A DNA stretch of 64,000 nucleotides from a bacterium (GTDB lineage Bacteria; CLD3; SB21). Below the pieces are notes generated by a model that searched no databases, was not told where the DNA came from, and saw only the letters and a program-made list of their open reading frames with translations. The translations under genes were made by a program, and so were the position numbers. Shown here in pieces: positions 46,985 to 55,127 of this stretch (its first letter is position 1; each line of letters opens with the position of its first letter). Location of the stretch: NCBI GenBank assembly GCA_013360215.1, contig JABWCP010000004.1, positions 124,001 through 188,000 of the forward strand, read 5' to 3'.

Positions 46985-47722
46985 ATGATCGACAATAATT
47001 CATTCGACATACCCAAAAAAGAAGTTGAGGATGCGCCCATCTATGATCCGGTAGCGGATATGTATGAAGCGACATTTGAGGATTTTACGGTGCGTGCCAG
47101 AGAATGGGAGTGGATAACAAATAAAATAAAGGCAACAAGCGGCGCAAAGTCTTTATTAGAAATCGGTTGCGGCAATGGTGCAATGATGTATCGTTTGGCG
47201 CCATATACAGCCTATGCTGTCGGTATAGATGTTTCATCTCGGCTATTGTCTTATGCGCGAAAGCGAAATTCAAATTATTTACATGTCAATTTTATTGAAA
47301 CGACATCATCTCATATTCCAATACAGGATCACTCTTTTGATTTAATCGTATCCGTTCTTTCCTGGCGTTACCTAAACTGGCAAGAAACGGCAAAAGAAAT
47401 TAAAAGATTATTGAAGCCGGGGGGTAAATTTCTGCTAGTAGACATGTGTAGGCAAAGCCAAAAATCCTTTAAGTTCATGCGTTTTGCCAAAGAAAAAACA
47501 CAATTTCTTTTGGGTGTGTTACGCTATCCGAGGCATCATAAAAACCTTCGTTCGATGGTACGATCACTAGAGTGGAAGCAACTGATCCAAAAAAATCCGC
47601 CAAAAACGAAAGATGAATACGAACAATTCTTCAAAACGAATTTCGTGGACATAAACATGGAAATACTGAGCTACGGTTGGAATCACGAGATCGTCGCAAT
47701 AACAGCCGATCACAGATCATGA
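46985..47722 (+). CDS. Class I SAM-dependent methyltransferase
   Basis: This 245-residue protein has the Rossmann methyltransferase core: motif I LLEIGCGNGAMMYRL, then GIDVSSRLLSYAR, FDLIVSVLSWRYLNW (motif IV region) and LLKPGGKFLLVDM. No Shine-Dalgarno is obvious. Its stop overlaps the following racemase-like gene start (ATGA at 47719-47722). The substrate is unknown; the neighbourhood suggests an envelope or glycan-related molecule. Confidence 0.85.
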   Translation: MIDNNSFDIPKKEVEDAPIYDPVADMYEATFEDFTVRAREWEWITNKIKATSGAKSLLEIGCGNGAMMYRLAPYTAYAVGIDVSSRLLSYARKRNSNYLHVNFIETTSSHIPIQDHSFDLIVSVLSWRYLNWQETAKEIKRLLKPGGKFLLVDMCRQSQKSFKFMRFAKEKTQFLLGVLRYPRHHKNLRSMVRSLEWKQLIQKNPPKTKDEYEQFFKTNFVDINMEILSYGWNHEIVAITADHRS

Positions 47723-48522
47723 AACAGAACCGAGATATTCGATTTCCTAAAGTGGCCATTATAGATTGGGGTATAGGCGGTATTTCGTTTTATCGGATTC
47801 TCAAAGCGCATTATACAACTCTACCTGTTGTTTATTTTTCGGATTCCGGCACCACACCTTACGGCAAACAATCACGAAGCCAACTTCGCTCGCGGCTAAT
47901 CAATATAATTCATTATCTCAGTAATAGAGGAACGGGATATTTGGTCGTTGCATGCAATGCTATGAGTACCGTTCTGCCGCAGATTGAAAACAAGAACCTA
48001 CCGAAAAACTTCAGACTTACAGGTGTTATTACCCATACGATCAAAACATTACAATCTCAGCAACGATTGCATCGTATCGGTATTGTCGGAGGGATCCGAA
48101 CTATCCGATCCAGGGCATATCAAAAACCGTTTATTTATTCCAATCAAAAAATAATTCAACGTATCGCACAACCAGTATCCGCAATGATCGAAAGCGGTAA
48201 AATGAGAACGATTGGGTTTGATAAAACTCTTGATCGTATCGTACAGCCTCTAAATAAATGTGACGCACTGGTTTTGGCTTGTACACATTATACAGCGGCG
48301 TCTGAGATATTTGAAAAAAAAATGCCTTCGGTAAAAATAATTGACCCGTGCGAATCCACTTTTCGTTTTGTGGATCAATCTTGGAAATTGAAATATATAC
48401 AGGAAAACCGACGAGCGGATGTTTTTCTGACAACCGGAGATCCTAAAAAAACTCGGGAATCCATTCAAAAGGCGTTTTCAATAAACACAGGTGCGTTTCA
48501 AAAAATTCCGTTAAACCTATAA
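47719..48522 (+). CDS. Glutamate racemase-like protein with altered substrate pocket
   Basis: The ATG at 47719 overlaps the methyltransferase stop and gives 267 residues, the MurI length. The fold signature is clear: VAIIDWGIGGISFYRIL (MurI: DSGxGG), PYGKQSRSQL, VVACNAMST and LACTHYTAA. The two catalytic cysteines are C79 and C188, and D16 is kept. However, the Ser after that Asp is Trp (W17) and the usual CNTA is CNAM, positions that contact the amino acid in MurI. It may therefore racemise a different amino acid or a modified substrate. It is not certain that it is the cell's MurI. Confidence 0.8.
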   Translation: MKQNRDIRFPKVAIIDWGIGGISFYRILKAHYTTLPVVYFSDSGTTPYGKQSRSQLRSRLINIIHYLSNRGTGYLVVACNAMSTVLPQIENKNLPKNFRLTGVITHTIKTLQSQQRLHRIGIVGGIRTIRSRAYQKPFIYSNQKIIQRIAQPVSAMIESGKMRTIGFDKTLDRIVQPLNKCDALVLACTHYTAASEIFEKKMPSVKIIDPCESTFRFVDQSWKLKYIQENRRADVFLTTGDPKKTRESIQKAFSINTGAFQKIPLNL

Positions 48523-48547
48523 AACAGAAATTTGCATTTAAGTTTAT

Positions 48548-49159
48548 ATGATTCGATGGTTTGACATAACGGTTTCACTAATTGCTATATTTTTTACCGT
48601 ACCTTTGTTTATGGTGTCATTGTGTTTATCAATGTGCTTTATTGGTTTTCCTCCGTTTTACGTATCTAAGCGTAGAGGTTATATGGGCAGGGATTTTAAT
48701 CATGTTAAAATTCGAACCATGTTACCCGGGCCACAAATCGGGCGGGTATTTTTTGAGTTAAATCGTATCAATCGTGTGGGATGGTTTTTGAGGATTAGCC
48801 ATCTTGATGAGCTACCTGATTTATTTCATATTTTAGTTGGTCAAATGAGTTTTGTCGGACCAAGGCCGCTTATGCTGCAAGCGTTAGAAGCACACAAAAC
48901 AAAAATTCGGGAAAATGTTAAACCCGGTTGGACAGGTTTAGCTCAGGTGCAACTATTGAAAAAAGGTGTTTTGAGTAAAGAGTTGCAAGAAAGGTTGGAC
49001 ATTATATACGTCGAAAAAAGAAGTTTTGTATATAATCTCAGAATAATATTTGCAACATTTAGGTATGCCGTTTTAGGCAAGAAAATCGATATTAACCCAA
49101 ACACTACAAATGCACGTATTCAATTTCAAAAAAATGGATTTAAATATCATAAAAAATAA
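48548..49159 (+). CDS. Undecaprenyl-phosphate sugar phosphotransferase-like sugar transferase
   Basis: This 203-residue protein matches the catalytic domain of bacterial sugar transferases (WbaP/PglC type). An N-terminal hydrophobic helix (FDITVSLIAIFFTVPLFMVSL) leads into KRRGYMGRDFNHVKIRTM, then RISHLDELPDLFHILVGQMSFVGPRPLM and KPGWTGLAQVQ, all typical. The central K/R and D-E pairs are present. It would transfer a sugar phosphate to a lipid carrier, starting glycan synthesis. No other glycosyltransferases are near. Confidence 0.88.
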   Translation: MIRWFDITVSLIAIFFTVPLFMVSLCLSMCFIGFPPFYVSKRRGYMGRDFNHVKIRTMLPGPQIGRVFFELNRINRVGWFLRISHLDELPDLFHILVGQMSFVGPRPLMLQALEAHKTKIRENVKPGWTGLAQVQLLKKGVLSKELQERLDIIYVEKRSFVYNLRIIFATFRYAVLGKKIDINPNTTNARIQFQKNGFKYHKK

Positions 49160-49847
49160 TGTTTCCTCGAAAAATTATTTAATTCTACTCGTGCTTGTAT
49201 CCTGCCAGCATCCCGGGGTTTTATTTGACCAACCGATGCCGGTTCAAGCGAGTGCGAAATTTAGTTTTCCGGATGCATTACTTGGGCGGTGGTCTGCTTT
49301 TTTGCCGGATACCGCATATAATCCCGGTCCTCCGATGCGTGTAGTGCATTCAACAACAAATCTGGTCATTTCATCAAAACTCATGTACACGCAAGCGCAA
49401 ACAATTTCCGAAGGTCCGATTATTTTTTTAGATACTGTAGACGGAGGGAAATATAAGAATAGAAAATTGCTAGATGAGGAATTGAAAAGCATCGGTGGAA
49501 AAATGGATTTTTTACAAGACCGCTTTCGTTTTTTTACAGAGTTAAACGATACATTATTTGTCATAGATACGATCAATCATTTGCGCAAATCCGATCATTA
49601 TTGGGTACTCAATCGTAGAGATGCCCATCATAAAGCTTGGATATTGGGTTGGATGTACCTTCGCAATGATACTTTAGATTTTATGTATCCGACGCGTGCC
49701 GATAGCTTAAAAATCACCAAACATGTGAGTTCAAACAATGTTCGTATTCGCAATGACGGGTTTATAGAGCTACATGTATCCGATAGTGTATTCAAACAAC
49801 TTCTTGATTTGGATTGGAATAATCGAAAATTCTATGTACGGCAGTAG
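49134..49847 (+). CDS. Hypothetical lipoprotein
   Basis: I use the ATG at 49134 (237 residues); an ATG at 49110 would add eight residues. The N-terminus has a hydrophobic segment ending in the lipobox VLVSC. The body is beta-rich with no recognised domain (VVHSTTNLVISSKLMYTQAQ, HYWVLNRRDAHHKAWILGWM). It overlaps the sugar-transferase 3' end by 26 bp. It is probably an outer-membrane-associated protein. Confidence 0.66.
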   Translation: MDLNIIKNNVSSKNYLILLVLVSCQHPGVLFDQPMPVQASAKFSFPDALLGRWSAFLPDTAYNPGPPMRVVHSTTNLVISSKLMYTQAQTISEGPIIFLDTVDGGKYKNRKLLDEELKSIGGKMDFLQDRFRFFTELNDTLFVIDTINHLRKSDHYWVLNRRDAHHKAWILGWMYLRNDTLDFMYPTRADSLKITKHVSSNNVRIRNDGFIELHVSDSVFKQLLDLDWNNRKFYVRQ

Positions 49848-49907
49848 GATAAACTCCTTCTTCATAATCCCATTGTAGCTTAACGAATATCCGCTATATT
49901 TCTTCAT

Positions 49908-51476
49908 ATGATAAAATTATTTTATAACGGAAAAATATATACTGGCGAAAAGAGTCAGCCTTTCTGTGAAGCCATTGTTGTCAGCGGCGGAACGATCGTC
50001 GCAACCGGTACGAACGAAGAGATGCGTTCGGCTTTTCCTTTTGCACAGCGCATTTCATTGGACGGAAAGCCGGTTTTACCTGCCTTTACTGACAGCCATA
50101 CTCATTTTTTGTCACACTGTTTACAACAAGCACAAATTGATTTGAGTGGTTTGACATCGGTCGAAGCCTGTCTGAATGTCATACGGCAAAAAGTAGCGAC
50201 CACCCCGGAGGGAGCTTGGATCAAGGGCAAGGGTTGGAATCAAAATCTATGGTCACCTGCACACTATCCGACAAAAGAACAACTCGATAGTATTACCCGT
50301 CAGCATCCCATCGCACTAGATGCCCGCGACTTTCATTCGCTGTGGGTCAATTCGCTTGCTCTAGCCCAAGCTGGTATCAACGAACAGACAGTGTTTAGTG
50401 GTGCCGGAGAAATATGTAAAAATGAAAACGGGCAGCTTACCGGTATTATCAAAGAAGATGCGCGCACATTGGTATGGAAGATCATGCCGGAAGATACGGC
50501 CGCGCAACGAGCAGAGGTATTGCGCAATTCGCAAACATTGGCATATAAAAACGGTTTAGCCGGTGTGCATTGCATGGAAACCATGCCTGATTTTGAAGCC
50601 TACCAATCTTTGCATCGGGACAGAGCGCTTCAGCTACGCGTTTGTTTTTATCTTCCAATACGATATCTCGATACGATGGTCGAATCCAAAATCAAAAGCG
50701 GGTTCGGTGATGCCTATTTCCGGTTTGGTGGGATGAAAATTTTCATGGACGGCACACTGGGATCACAGACTGCACATATGTTGGAGCCTTTTGAGAATTC
50801 GGAAAATTATGGAACTGAAATCACGACGCAGGATGCGCTCGACGCATACGTTTTAAGAGCAGCTGAATATGACATAGCCTGCGCGATTCATGCCATCGGA
50901 GACAGAGCGAATCGCAAGGTGTTGAATGCATTTGAAAAAACGCAGGGGCTGTTCCCGGATAAAAAATTAAGGCAACGGATCGAACATGCTCAAATCATTC
51001 ATCCTGATGATATACAACGTTTCGCTCGGAGTGGAACTATTGCTTCGATGCAGGCCATACACATACCTGAAGATATTGATGCGGCCAACCGGTATTGGGG
51101 CGCCCGTGCTCGATGGGTATATCCTTTTCGTAGTTTGCTCCAAAGCGGTGCAACGATTGCCTTGGGCTCTGATGTACCGATCGAAACGTGCAATGTATTC
51201 GAAGGTATGACAGCCGCTTTATGCCGAACTCGCAGGACTTCCGATGAGGTGTGGTACCCGGAAGAACGCATGACGCGTGAAGAAATTATTTATGCCTATA
51301 CCGTAGGAGCCGCATTGGCCAGCGGGGAAGAGCATATAAAAGGTACGTTATCACCCGGTAAACTGGCTGATTTTATGGTGCTGTCGCAAGATATTTTTTC
51401 CGTACAGCCCGAGAAAATTGCCGGCACCAAAGTACAATCTATGGTGATCGGTGGTAACGTCGTATATGAAAGTTGA
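49908..51476 (+). CDS. YtcJ-type metal-dependent amidohydrolase
   Basis: This 522-residue enzyme has the amidohydrolase TIM barrel of the YtcJ/NfdA group. The DSHTHFLSH segment supplies HxH. GGMKIFMDGTLGSQTA, HAIGDRANRKVL and RQRIEHAQIIHPDDI follow, and the last metal ligand is in LGSDVPIETCNVFEG. The family deacylates N-formyl or similar amides. The substrate is not predictable. It lies 9 bp before lpxA. Confidence 0.88.
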   Translation: MIKLFYNGKIYTGEKSQPFCEAIVVSGGTIVATGTNEEMRSAFPFAQRISLDGKPVLPAFTDSHTHFLSHCLQQAQIDLSGLTSVEACLNVIRQKVATTPEGAWIKGKGWNQNLWSPAHYPTKEQLDSITRQHPIALDARDFHSLWVNSLALAQAGINEQTVFSGAGEICKNENGQLTGIIKEDARTLVWKIMPEDTAAQRAEVLRNSQTLAYKNGLAGVHCMETMPDFEAYQSLHRDRALQLRVCFYLPIRYLDTMVESKIKSGFGDAYFRFGGMKIFMDGTLGSQTAHMLEPFENSENYGTEITTQDALDAYVLRAAEYDIACAIHAIGDRANRKVLNAFEKTQGLFPDKKLRQRIEHAQIIHPDDIQRFARSGTIASMQAIHIPEDIDAANRYWGARARWVYPFRSLLQSGATIALGSDVPIETCNVFEGMTAALCRTRRTSDEVWYPEERMTREEIIYAYTVGAALASGEEHIKGTLSPGKLADFMVLSQDIFSVQPEKIAGTKVQSMVIGGNVVYES

Positions 51477-51485
51477 TTTCTTGAT

Positions 51486-52250
51486 ATGATACATCCTACA
51501 GCTCTGGTTTCCGAATCGTTAGATACATCCATACAAGTCGGCGCGTATTCGATCATTGATGATGGCTCACAAATCGGAAAGCATACCATAATTCATAATC
51601 ATGTACGTGTTACATCATTTACGGAGATTGGTCAGGGTGTAGTAATTCATCAGGGTGCGGCACTTGGTGGTGATCCCCAAGACCTTAAATTCGGTGGGGA
51701 GTATTCAACGGTAGAAATCGGTGATGAAACCGTGATTCGCGAGTATGTAACGATTAACCGCGGAACCGGTGCGAACGGAAAAACAAAAATCGGTTCACAT
51801 TCGTTGATTATGGCGTATGCGCATGTTGCGCATGATTGCACGATCGGCGATCATGTTATTATTTCAAATGCCGTAAACATGGCAGGGCACGTACATATCG
51901 AAGATTATGCGGGTATCGGCGGGATGGTACCCATACATCAGTTTTGTCGTATCGGTCGTTATGCGTTTGTCGGCGGGGGATTTCGGGTCAATCAGGACGT
52001 TCCGCCCTATGTGTTGGCTGCCGGGGAACCGTTACGTTTTTCCGGTTTAAACTATGTCGGATTACGACGCAACGGTTTTTCTGAAGAACGAATTAAAGTC
52101 ATAGATAAAGCTTACTTTATCTTATATCGCCAAGGCCTGACACGTCGTGATGCGTTAAAAAAAATACACGATGAATTTGACACTAATCCGGATGTACTAA
52201 ACATCATACAATTTGTAGAGACATGCGAGCGAGGATTGATAAAACCTTAG
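51486..52250 (+). CDS. lpxA: Acyl-[ACP]-UDP-N-acetylglucosamine O-acyltransferase
   Basis: This 254-residue protein is a left-handed beta-helix built of hexapeptide repeats (IHPTALVSESLDTSIQVGAY; VIHQGAALGGDPQD). AYAHVAHDCTIGDHV carries the catalytic His region and GGMVPIHQFCRIGRYAFVGGG follows. It starts lipid A synthesis by acylating UDP-GlcNAc. This is good evidence that the organism makes an LPS-type outer membrane. The length matches the family. Confidence 0.94.
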   Translation: MIHPTALVSESLDTSIQVGAYSIIDDGSQIGKHTIIHNHVRVTSFTEIGQGVVIHQGAALGGDPQDLKFGGEYSTVEIGDETVIREYVTINRGTGANGKTKIGSHSLIMAYAHVAHDCTIGDHVIISNAVNMAGHVHIEDYAGIGGMVPIHQFCRIGRYAFVGGGFRVNQDVPPYVLAAGEPLRFSGLNYVGLRRNGFSEERIKVIDKAYFILYRQGLTRRDALKKIHDEFDTNPDVLNIIQFVETCERGLIKP

Positions 52251-52498
52251 GGATGTCATATAAGGTTGTTAAATCAATTGATTATTTTCTAAATTTGTTT
52301 AGATTAAATCGGTTTTAGGGAAAACTGATTTTTAGGGAAATTGGGGTTGAGGGAAAATATATGGGGTTTTTAATAAGCATCGTCGTTGCCTTTCGTTCAA
52401 TCACAAAAACGGTTTTAATTCCAAAGATAATATATTGTACCAAGATACATTATCGAATTTTTCTATTCACGTACGTAATTAGATAAACAGAGGTGTCT

Positions 52499-53449
52499 AT
52501 GAACCGAACATCGATTCTTTTAGTAATCATTGGTGTGCTCCTATTGCAATCCTGCGCAACGGTAGGGCCGCCAACAACCAGAACCATTAAAACAAAACCT
52601 GCGGTGGTTGCGGTTGAGTCTACAGTACCTGTGCGATCGCTAAAACGCAAAGTTGCTATAGCGCGTTTTTCCAACGAAACAAAATATGGGCAGGGTTTCT
52701 TTTATGATCCGACCAACGACCGTCTCGGAAAACAGGCAATGGATATACTTTCTTCTAAGCTCACGGCAACTGAGAAATTTATCATGCTCGAACGCGTTGA
52801 TTTGGATTATCTGAGCAAAGAAAAACAGATGAATAATCTCACTCAACTAAACATCCCTGCTGATTATTTGATTCTGGGTTCTGTCACCGAGTTTGGTCGC
52901 AAGAACACGAGTGATGTTGGTGTGTTTAGCCGCACTAAGAAACAGGCGGCGTACGCTAAAGTATCCATCCGATTAGTTGATGTGTCAACTGGCCAGATTG
53001 TATATTCAGAAGAAGGTGAAGGTGAAGCCTTTTCAGAAAGTCAGACGACTATGGGTGTGGGCAATACGGCAGACTATGATGCGACTCTGAATGACAAAGT
53101 TATATCAGCCGCGATATCCAAACTCGTTAACCGCATAGTAGAAAATCTTACCGATAAACCTTGGCGTTCGTATATCTTGTCCTACGAAAAAGGAAGTTAT
53201 TTTATTTCCGGAGGCGAAATGCAAGGTATTCGAGTCAATGATACCTTCACTGTATTTCAGCGCGGAAGTAAAGTTAATAATCCACAAACAGGAATCATGA
53301 TCGAATTACCGGGAAAACCGGTGGGCCAACTCAAAGTTGTATCGTTAATCAAAGGAGATATTACTACAGAGCTTGCTATTTGTCAAAAAGTTGATGGTGA
53401 AATCCCTGAGTCCGAATTTAAAGATTATTATTTACAAGAAAACCAATAA
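52499..53449 (+). CDS. CsgG-family outer-membrane lipoprotein
   Basis: I choose the ATG at 52499 (GAGG at 52490-52493 upstream), 316 residues; a GTG at 52493 is close. The lipobox is LLLQSC. The CsgG fold follows: VAIARFSNETKYGQGF, MDILSSKLTATEKFIMLERV, PADYLILGSVTEFGRK, YAKVSIRLVDVSTGQIVYSE. CsgG forms nonameric export pores for curli; homologs outside curli operons have other envelope roles. It leads the second CsgG-type locus. Confidence 0.9.
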   Translation: MNRTSILLVIIGVLLLQSCATVGPPTTRTIKTKPAVVAVESTVPVRSLKRKVAIARFSNETKYGQGFFYDPTNDRLGKQAMDILSSKLTATEKFIMLERVDLDYLSKEKQMNNLTQLNIPADYLILGSVTEFGRKNTSDVGVFSRTKKQAAYAKVSIRLVDVSTGQIVYSEEGEGEAFSESQTTMGVGNTADYDATLNDKVISAAISKLVNRIVENLTDKPWRSYILSYEKGSYFISGGEMQGIRVNDTFTVFQRGSKVNNPQTGIMIELPGKPVGQLKVVSLIKGDITTELAICQKVDGEIPESEFKDYYLQENQ

Positions 53450-53457
53450 GGAATCCC

Positions 53458-53748
53458 ATGAGATCTATCATCGCGTGCGCCATAGTTCTTTTAGTTGTGT
53501 CCTGCGGAGGATACAATGAGGGAGTGGTGCTTAAAGCCGAACATGCCTATCTCGTTTTTAAAGGTGATACAACGGCCGTAACCGTATCTGTGGACGGCGG
53601 TACAGCGTTCGCACTTGATGCTGAAACTCAGCGTTATCAGATTAAACCCGGAAAACACGAAGTAAAAATATACAGAAACGGGAACCTTGTTCTTACCAAA
53701 ACAGTGATCCTCGATAATCAAATAACAATGGAGATTGAAATACCATGA
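53458..53748 (+). CDS. Small PEGA-like lipoprotein
   Basis: This 96-residue lipoprotein has the lipobox LVVSC followed by GGYNEG. The rest is a short beta-sandwich resembling PEGA domains (VTVSVDGGTAFALDAETQRY, QIKPGKHEVKIYRNGNLVLT). It sits 9 bp after csgG and overlaps the DUF4810 gene by 4 bp. It is probably a partner in the CsgG complex. Confidence 0.74.
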   Translation: MRSIIACAIVLLVVSCGGYNEGVVLKAEHAYLVFKGDTTAVTVSVDGGTAFALDAETQRYQIKPGKHEVKIYRNGNLVLTKTVILDNQITMEIEIP

Positions 53749-54107
53749 AGAAATTAAGTATTCTGATCATTACTGTTTTGATGTTTACAGTCGGTTGTAC
53801 ACCTACACGCACGACCATATTTTATTGGGGCAATTATTCATCGGCTCTTTACAAATACAAAAAAACACCGGACGAATCCACACGTGCGGCCTATAAATCG
53901 GCACTGAAGGAAATTCTTGATAATGCCAAGAAAAAATTCAAAAAAATTCCGCCAGGAGTTCATGCGGAATACGGGTACGTTTTAGCTCAAGAAGGTGATA
54001 TAGTGGGAGGACAGGAGTATTTTGGTAAGGAATTGCAGTTATACCCTGAGTCGAAAGAATTTGTCGCCAAATTGCAACAAGAAATCAGTCGAGGAAATCA
54101 ACAATGA
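53745..54107 (+). CDS. DUF4810 lipoprotein
   Basis: This 120-residue lipoprotein has the lipobox FTVGC. FYWGNYSSALYKYKKTPDES and KIPPGVHAEYGYVLAQEGD, a helical TPR-like body, match DUF4810. It is found between CsgG and DUF799 in other bacteria, as in the meningococcal GNA1162 locus as I remember it. Its start and stop overlap both neighbours by an ATGA, so the operon is tight. Confidence 0.84.
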   Translation: MKKLSILIITVLMFTVGCTPTRTTIFYWGNYSSALYKYKKTPDESTRAAYKSALKEILDNAKKKFKKIPPGVHAEYGYVLAQEGDIVGGQEYFGKELQLYPESKEFVAKLQQEISRGNQQ

Positions 54108-54835
54108 AAAAATATATTACCATTGGATCATTATGCATACTTATGATGAGCTGTGCACCAATGATCAAAAAACAAGAATTTGCGCCCAAAATGTATGTGG
54201 AACATCCGGTCACTATTTTGGTTTTGCCTCCGATCAATAAATCAACCGCGGCTGATGCTAAAGAATATTATACGACAACGGTTGCTGAGCCGCTGACCAA
54301 TAGCGGCTATTATGTGTACCCGCTGGAAGTCGTAAATGATATTCTTAAACAAGAAGGTCTATTTGAAACAGAATCTTATGCTCATATTCCGCCGCAGAAA
54401 TTTAAGGATTTTTTTAATGCGGATGCCGTACTATATGTTACCATTTTGCAATGGAATACGAGCTATTATGTTACCGGTGGAAATGTAAGTGTAAAGGTTG
54501 CATGTGAATTAAAGTCCACAAAGACCGGAGAGGTTCTTTGGTTTTACGATGATGTCGTAGTGGTAAACACGAGTGGCGACAGTGGTGGAAACGGAGGATT
54601 AGCCGGGTTTCTCATTCAAGCAGCGACTACAGCCATCAAAACGGCAACACAAGATTATGTCCCCCTGGCTAAAGAAGTCAACCAGAAAATTTTTCTAGCT
54701 ATGCCGTATGGTAAATACCATCCGCAATTCAATAAAGATGGTCAGATGGAGGTTGTCAAAAAAGGTAACGTTAAAAGTCCAACCTCACGACCGGTAAAAT
54801 CTACCGGATCCAAAAGCACTACGAAAGCAAAATAA
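54104..54835 (+). CDS. DUF799 / GNA1162-family lipoprotein
   Basis: This 243-residue lipoprotein has the lipobox LMMSC. VTILVLPPINKSTAADAKEYY, PLTNSGYYVYPLEVVNDILKQ and FFNADAVLYVTILQWNTSYY are typical of GNA1162 (DUF799), whose fold resembles TolB/CsgG N-terminal domains. It closes the CsgG-PEGA-DUF4810-DUF799 operon; a strong terminator follows. A basic Ser/Thr tail (PTSRPVKSTGSKSTTKAK) ends the protein. Confidence 0.86.
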   Translation: MKKYITIGSLCILMMSCAPMIKKQEFAPKMYVEHPVTILVLPPINKSTAADAKEYYTTTVAEPLTNSGYYVYPLEVVNDILKQEGLFETESYAHIPPQKFKDFFNADAVLYVTILQWNTSYYVTGGNVSVKVACELKSTKTGEVLWFYDDVVVVNTSGDSGGNGGLAGFLIQAATTAIKTATQDYVPLAKEVNQKIFLAMPYGKYHPQFNKDGQMEVVKKGNVKSPTSRPVKSTGSKSTTKAK

Positions 54836-54852
54836 TTGTTTTGATCATTTGT

Positions 54853-54883
54853 AAAAGGGGTGATTAATCACCCCTTTTTTTAT
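54853..54883. terminator. Bidirectional terminator between DUF799 and the copper genes
   Basis: AAAAGGGGTGAT (54853-54864) pairs perfectly with ATCACCCCTTTT (54867-54878), leaving a two-base loop and T/A tracts on both sides. It ends the CsgG operon and the convergent copper genes. Confidence 0.85.
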
Positions 54884-54886
54884 TTT

Positions 54887-55093
54887 TTATGCTTTCTCTA
54901 TCGTAAAACCAGCTTGTCTTACCTTTTCAAAAATCATTTCCTCATTCGGTTCAGAGCCCTCTACAGTCAAAAATCGTTCCTGTGATTGGAGATCCACATG
55001 CCATTTTTCGATCGTTTTTTCACTGTCAAGATGCGGCGTTACCGTCGCGACGCATCCCCCGCATTTGATATTGGTTTTAAATTTAAAAGTCAT
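54887..55093 (-). CDS. Small heavy-metal-associated (CopZ-like) protein
   Basis: The ATG at 55093 has AAAGGAA upstream and yields 68 residues. It is a single HMA ferredoxin-like domain with C11-x-x-C14 (IKCGGCVATV), in place of the usual GMTCxxC. It lies 34 bp after copA on the same strand and is probably its copper chaperone. Confidence 0.85.
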   Translation of the reverse strand: MTFKFKTNIKCGGCVATVTPHLDSEKTIEKWHVDLQSQERFLTVEGSEPNEEMIFEKVRQAGFTIEKA

Positions 55094-55127
55094 GATGTGT
55101 TCCTTTAATAGTAATTTAATATAAAAC

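Noticed and set aside
52271..52282. AATCAATTGATT palindrome as an FNR box
   Set aside because: Its half-sites are arranged opposite to the TTGAT-N4-ATCAA consensus and lack the 4-bp spacer.
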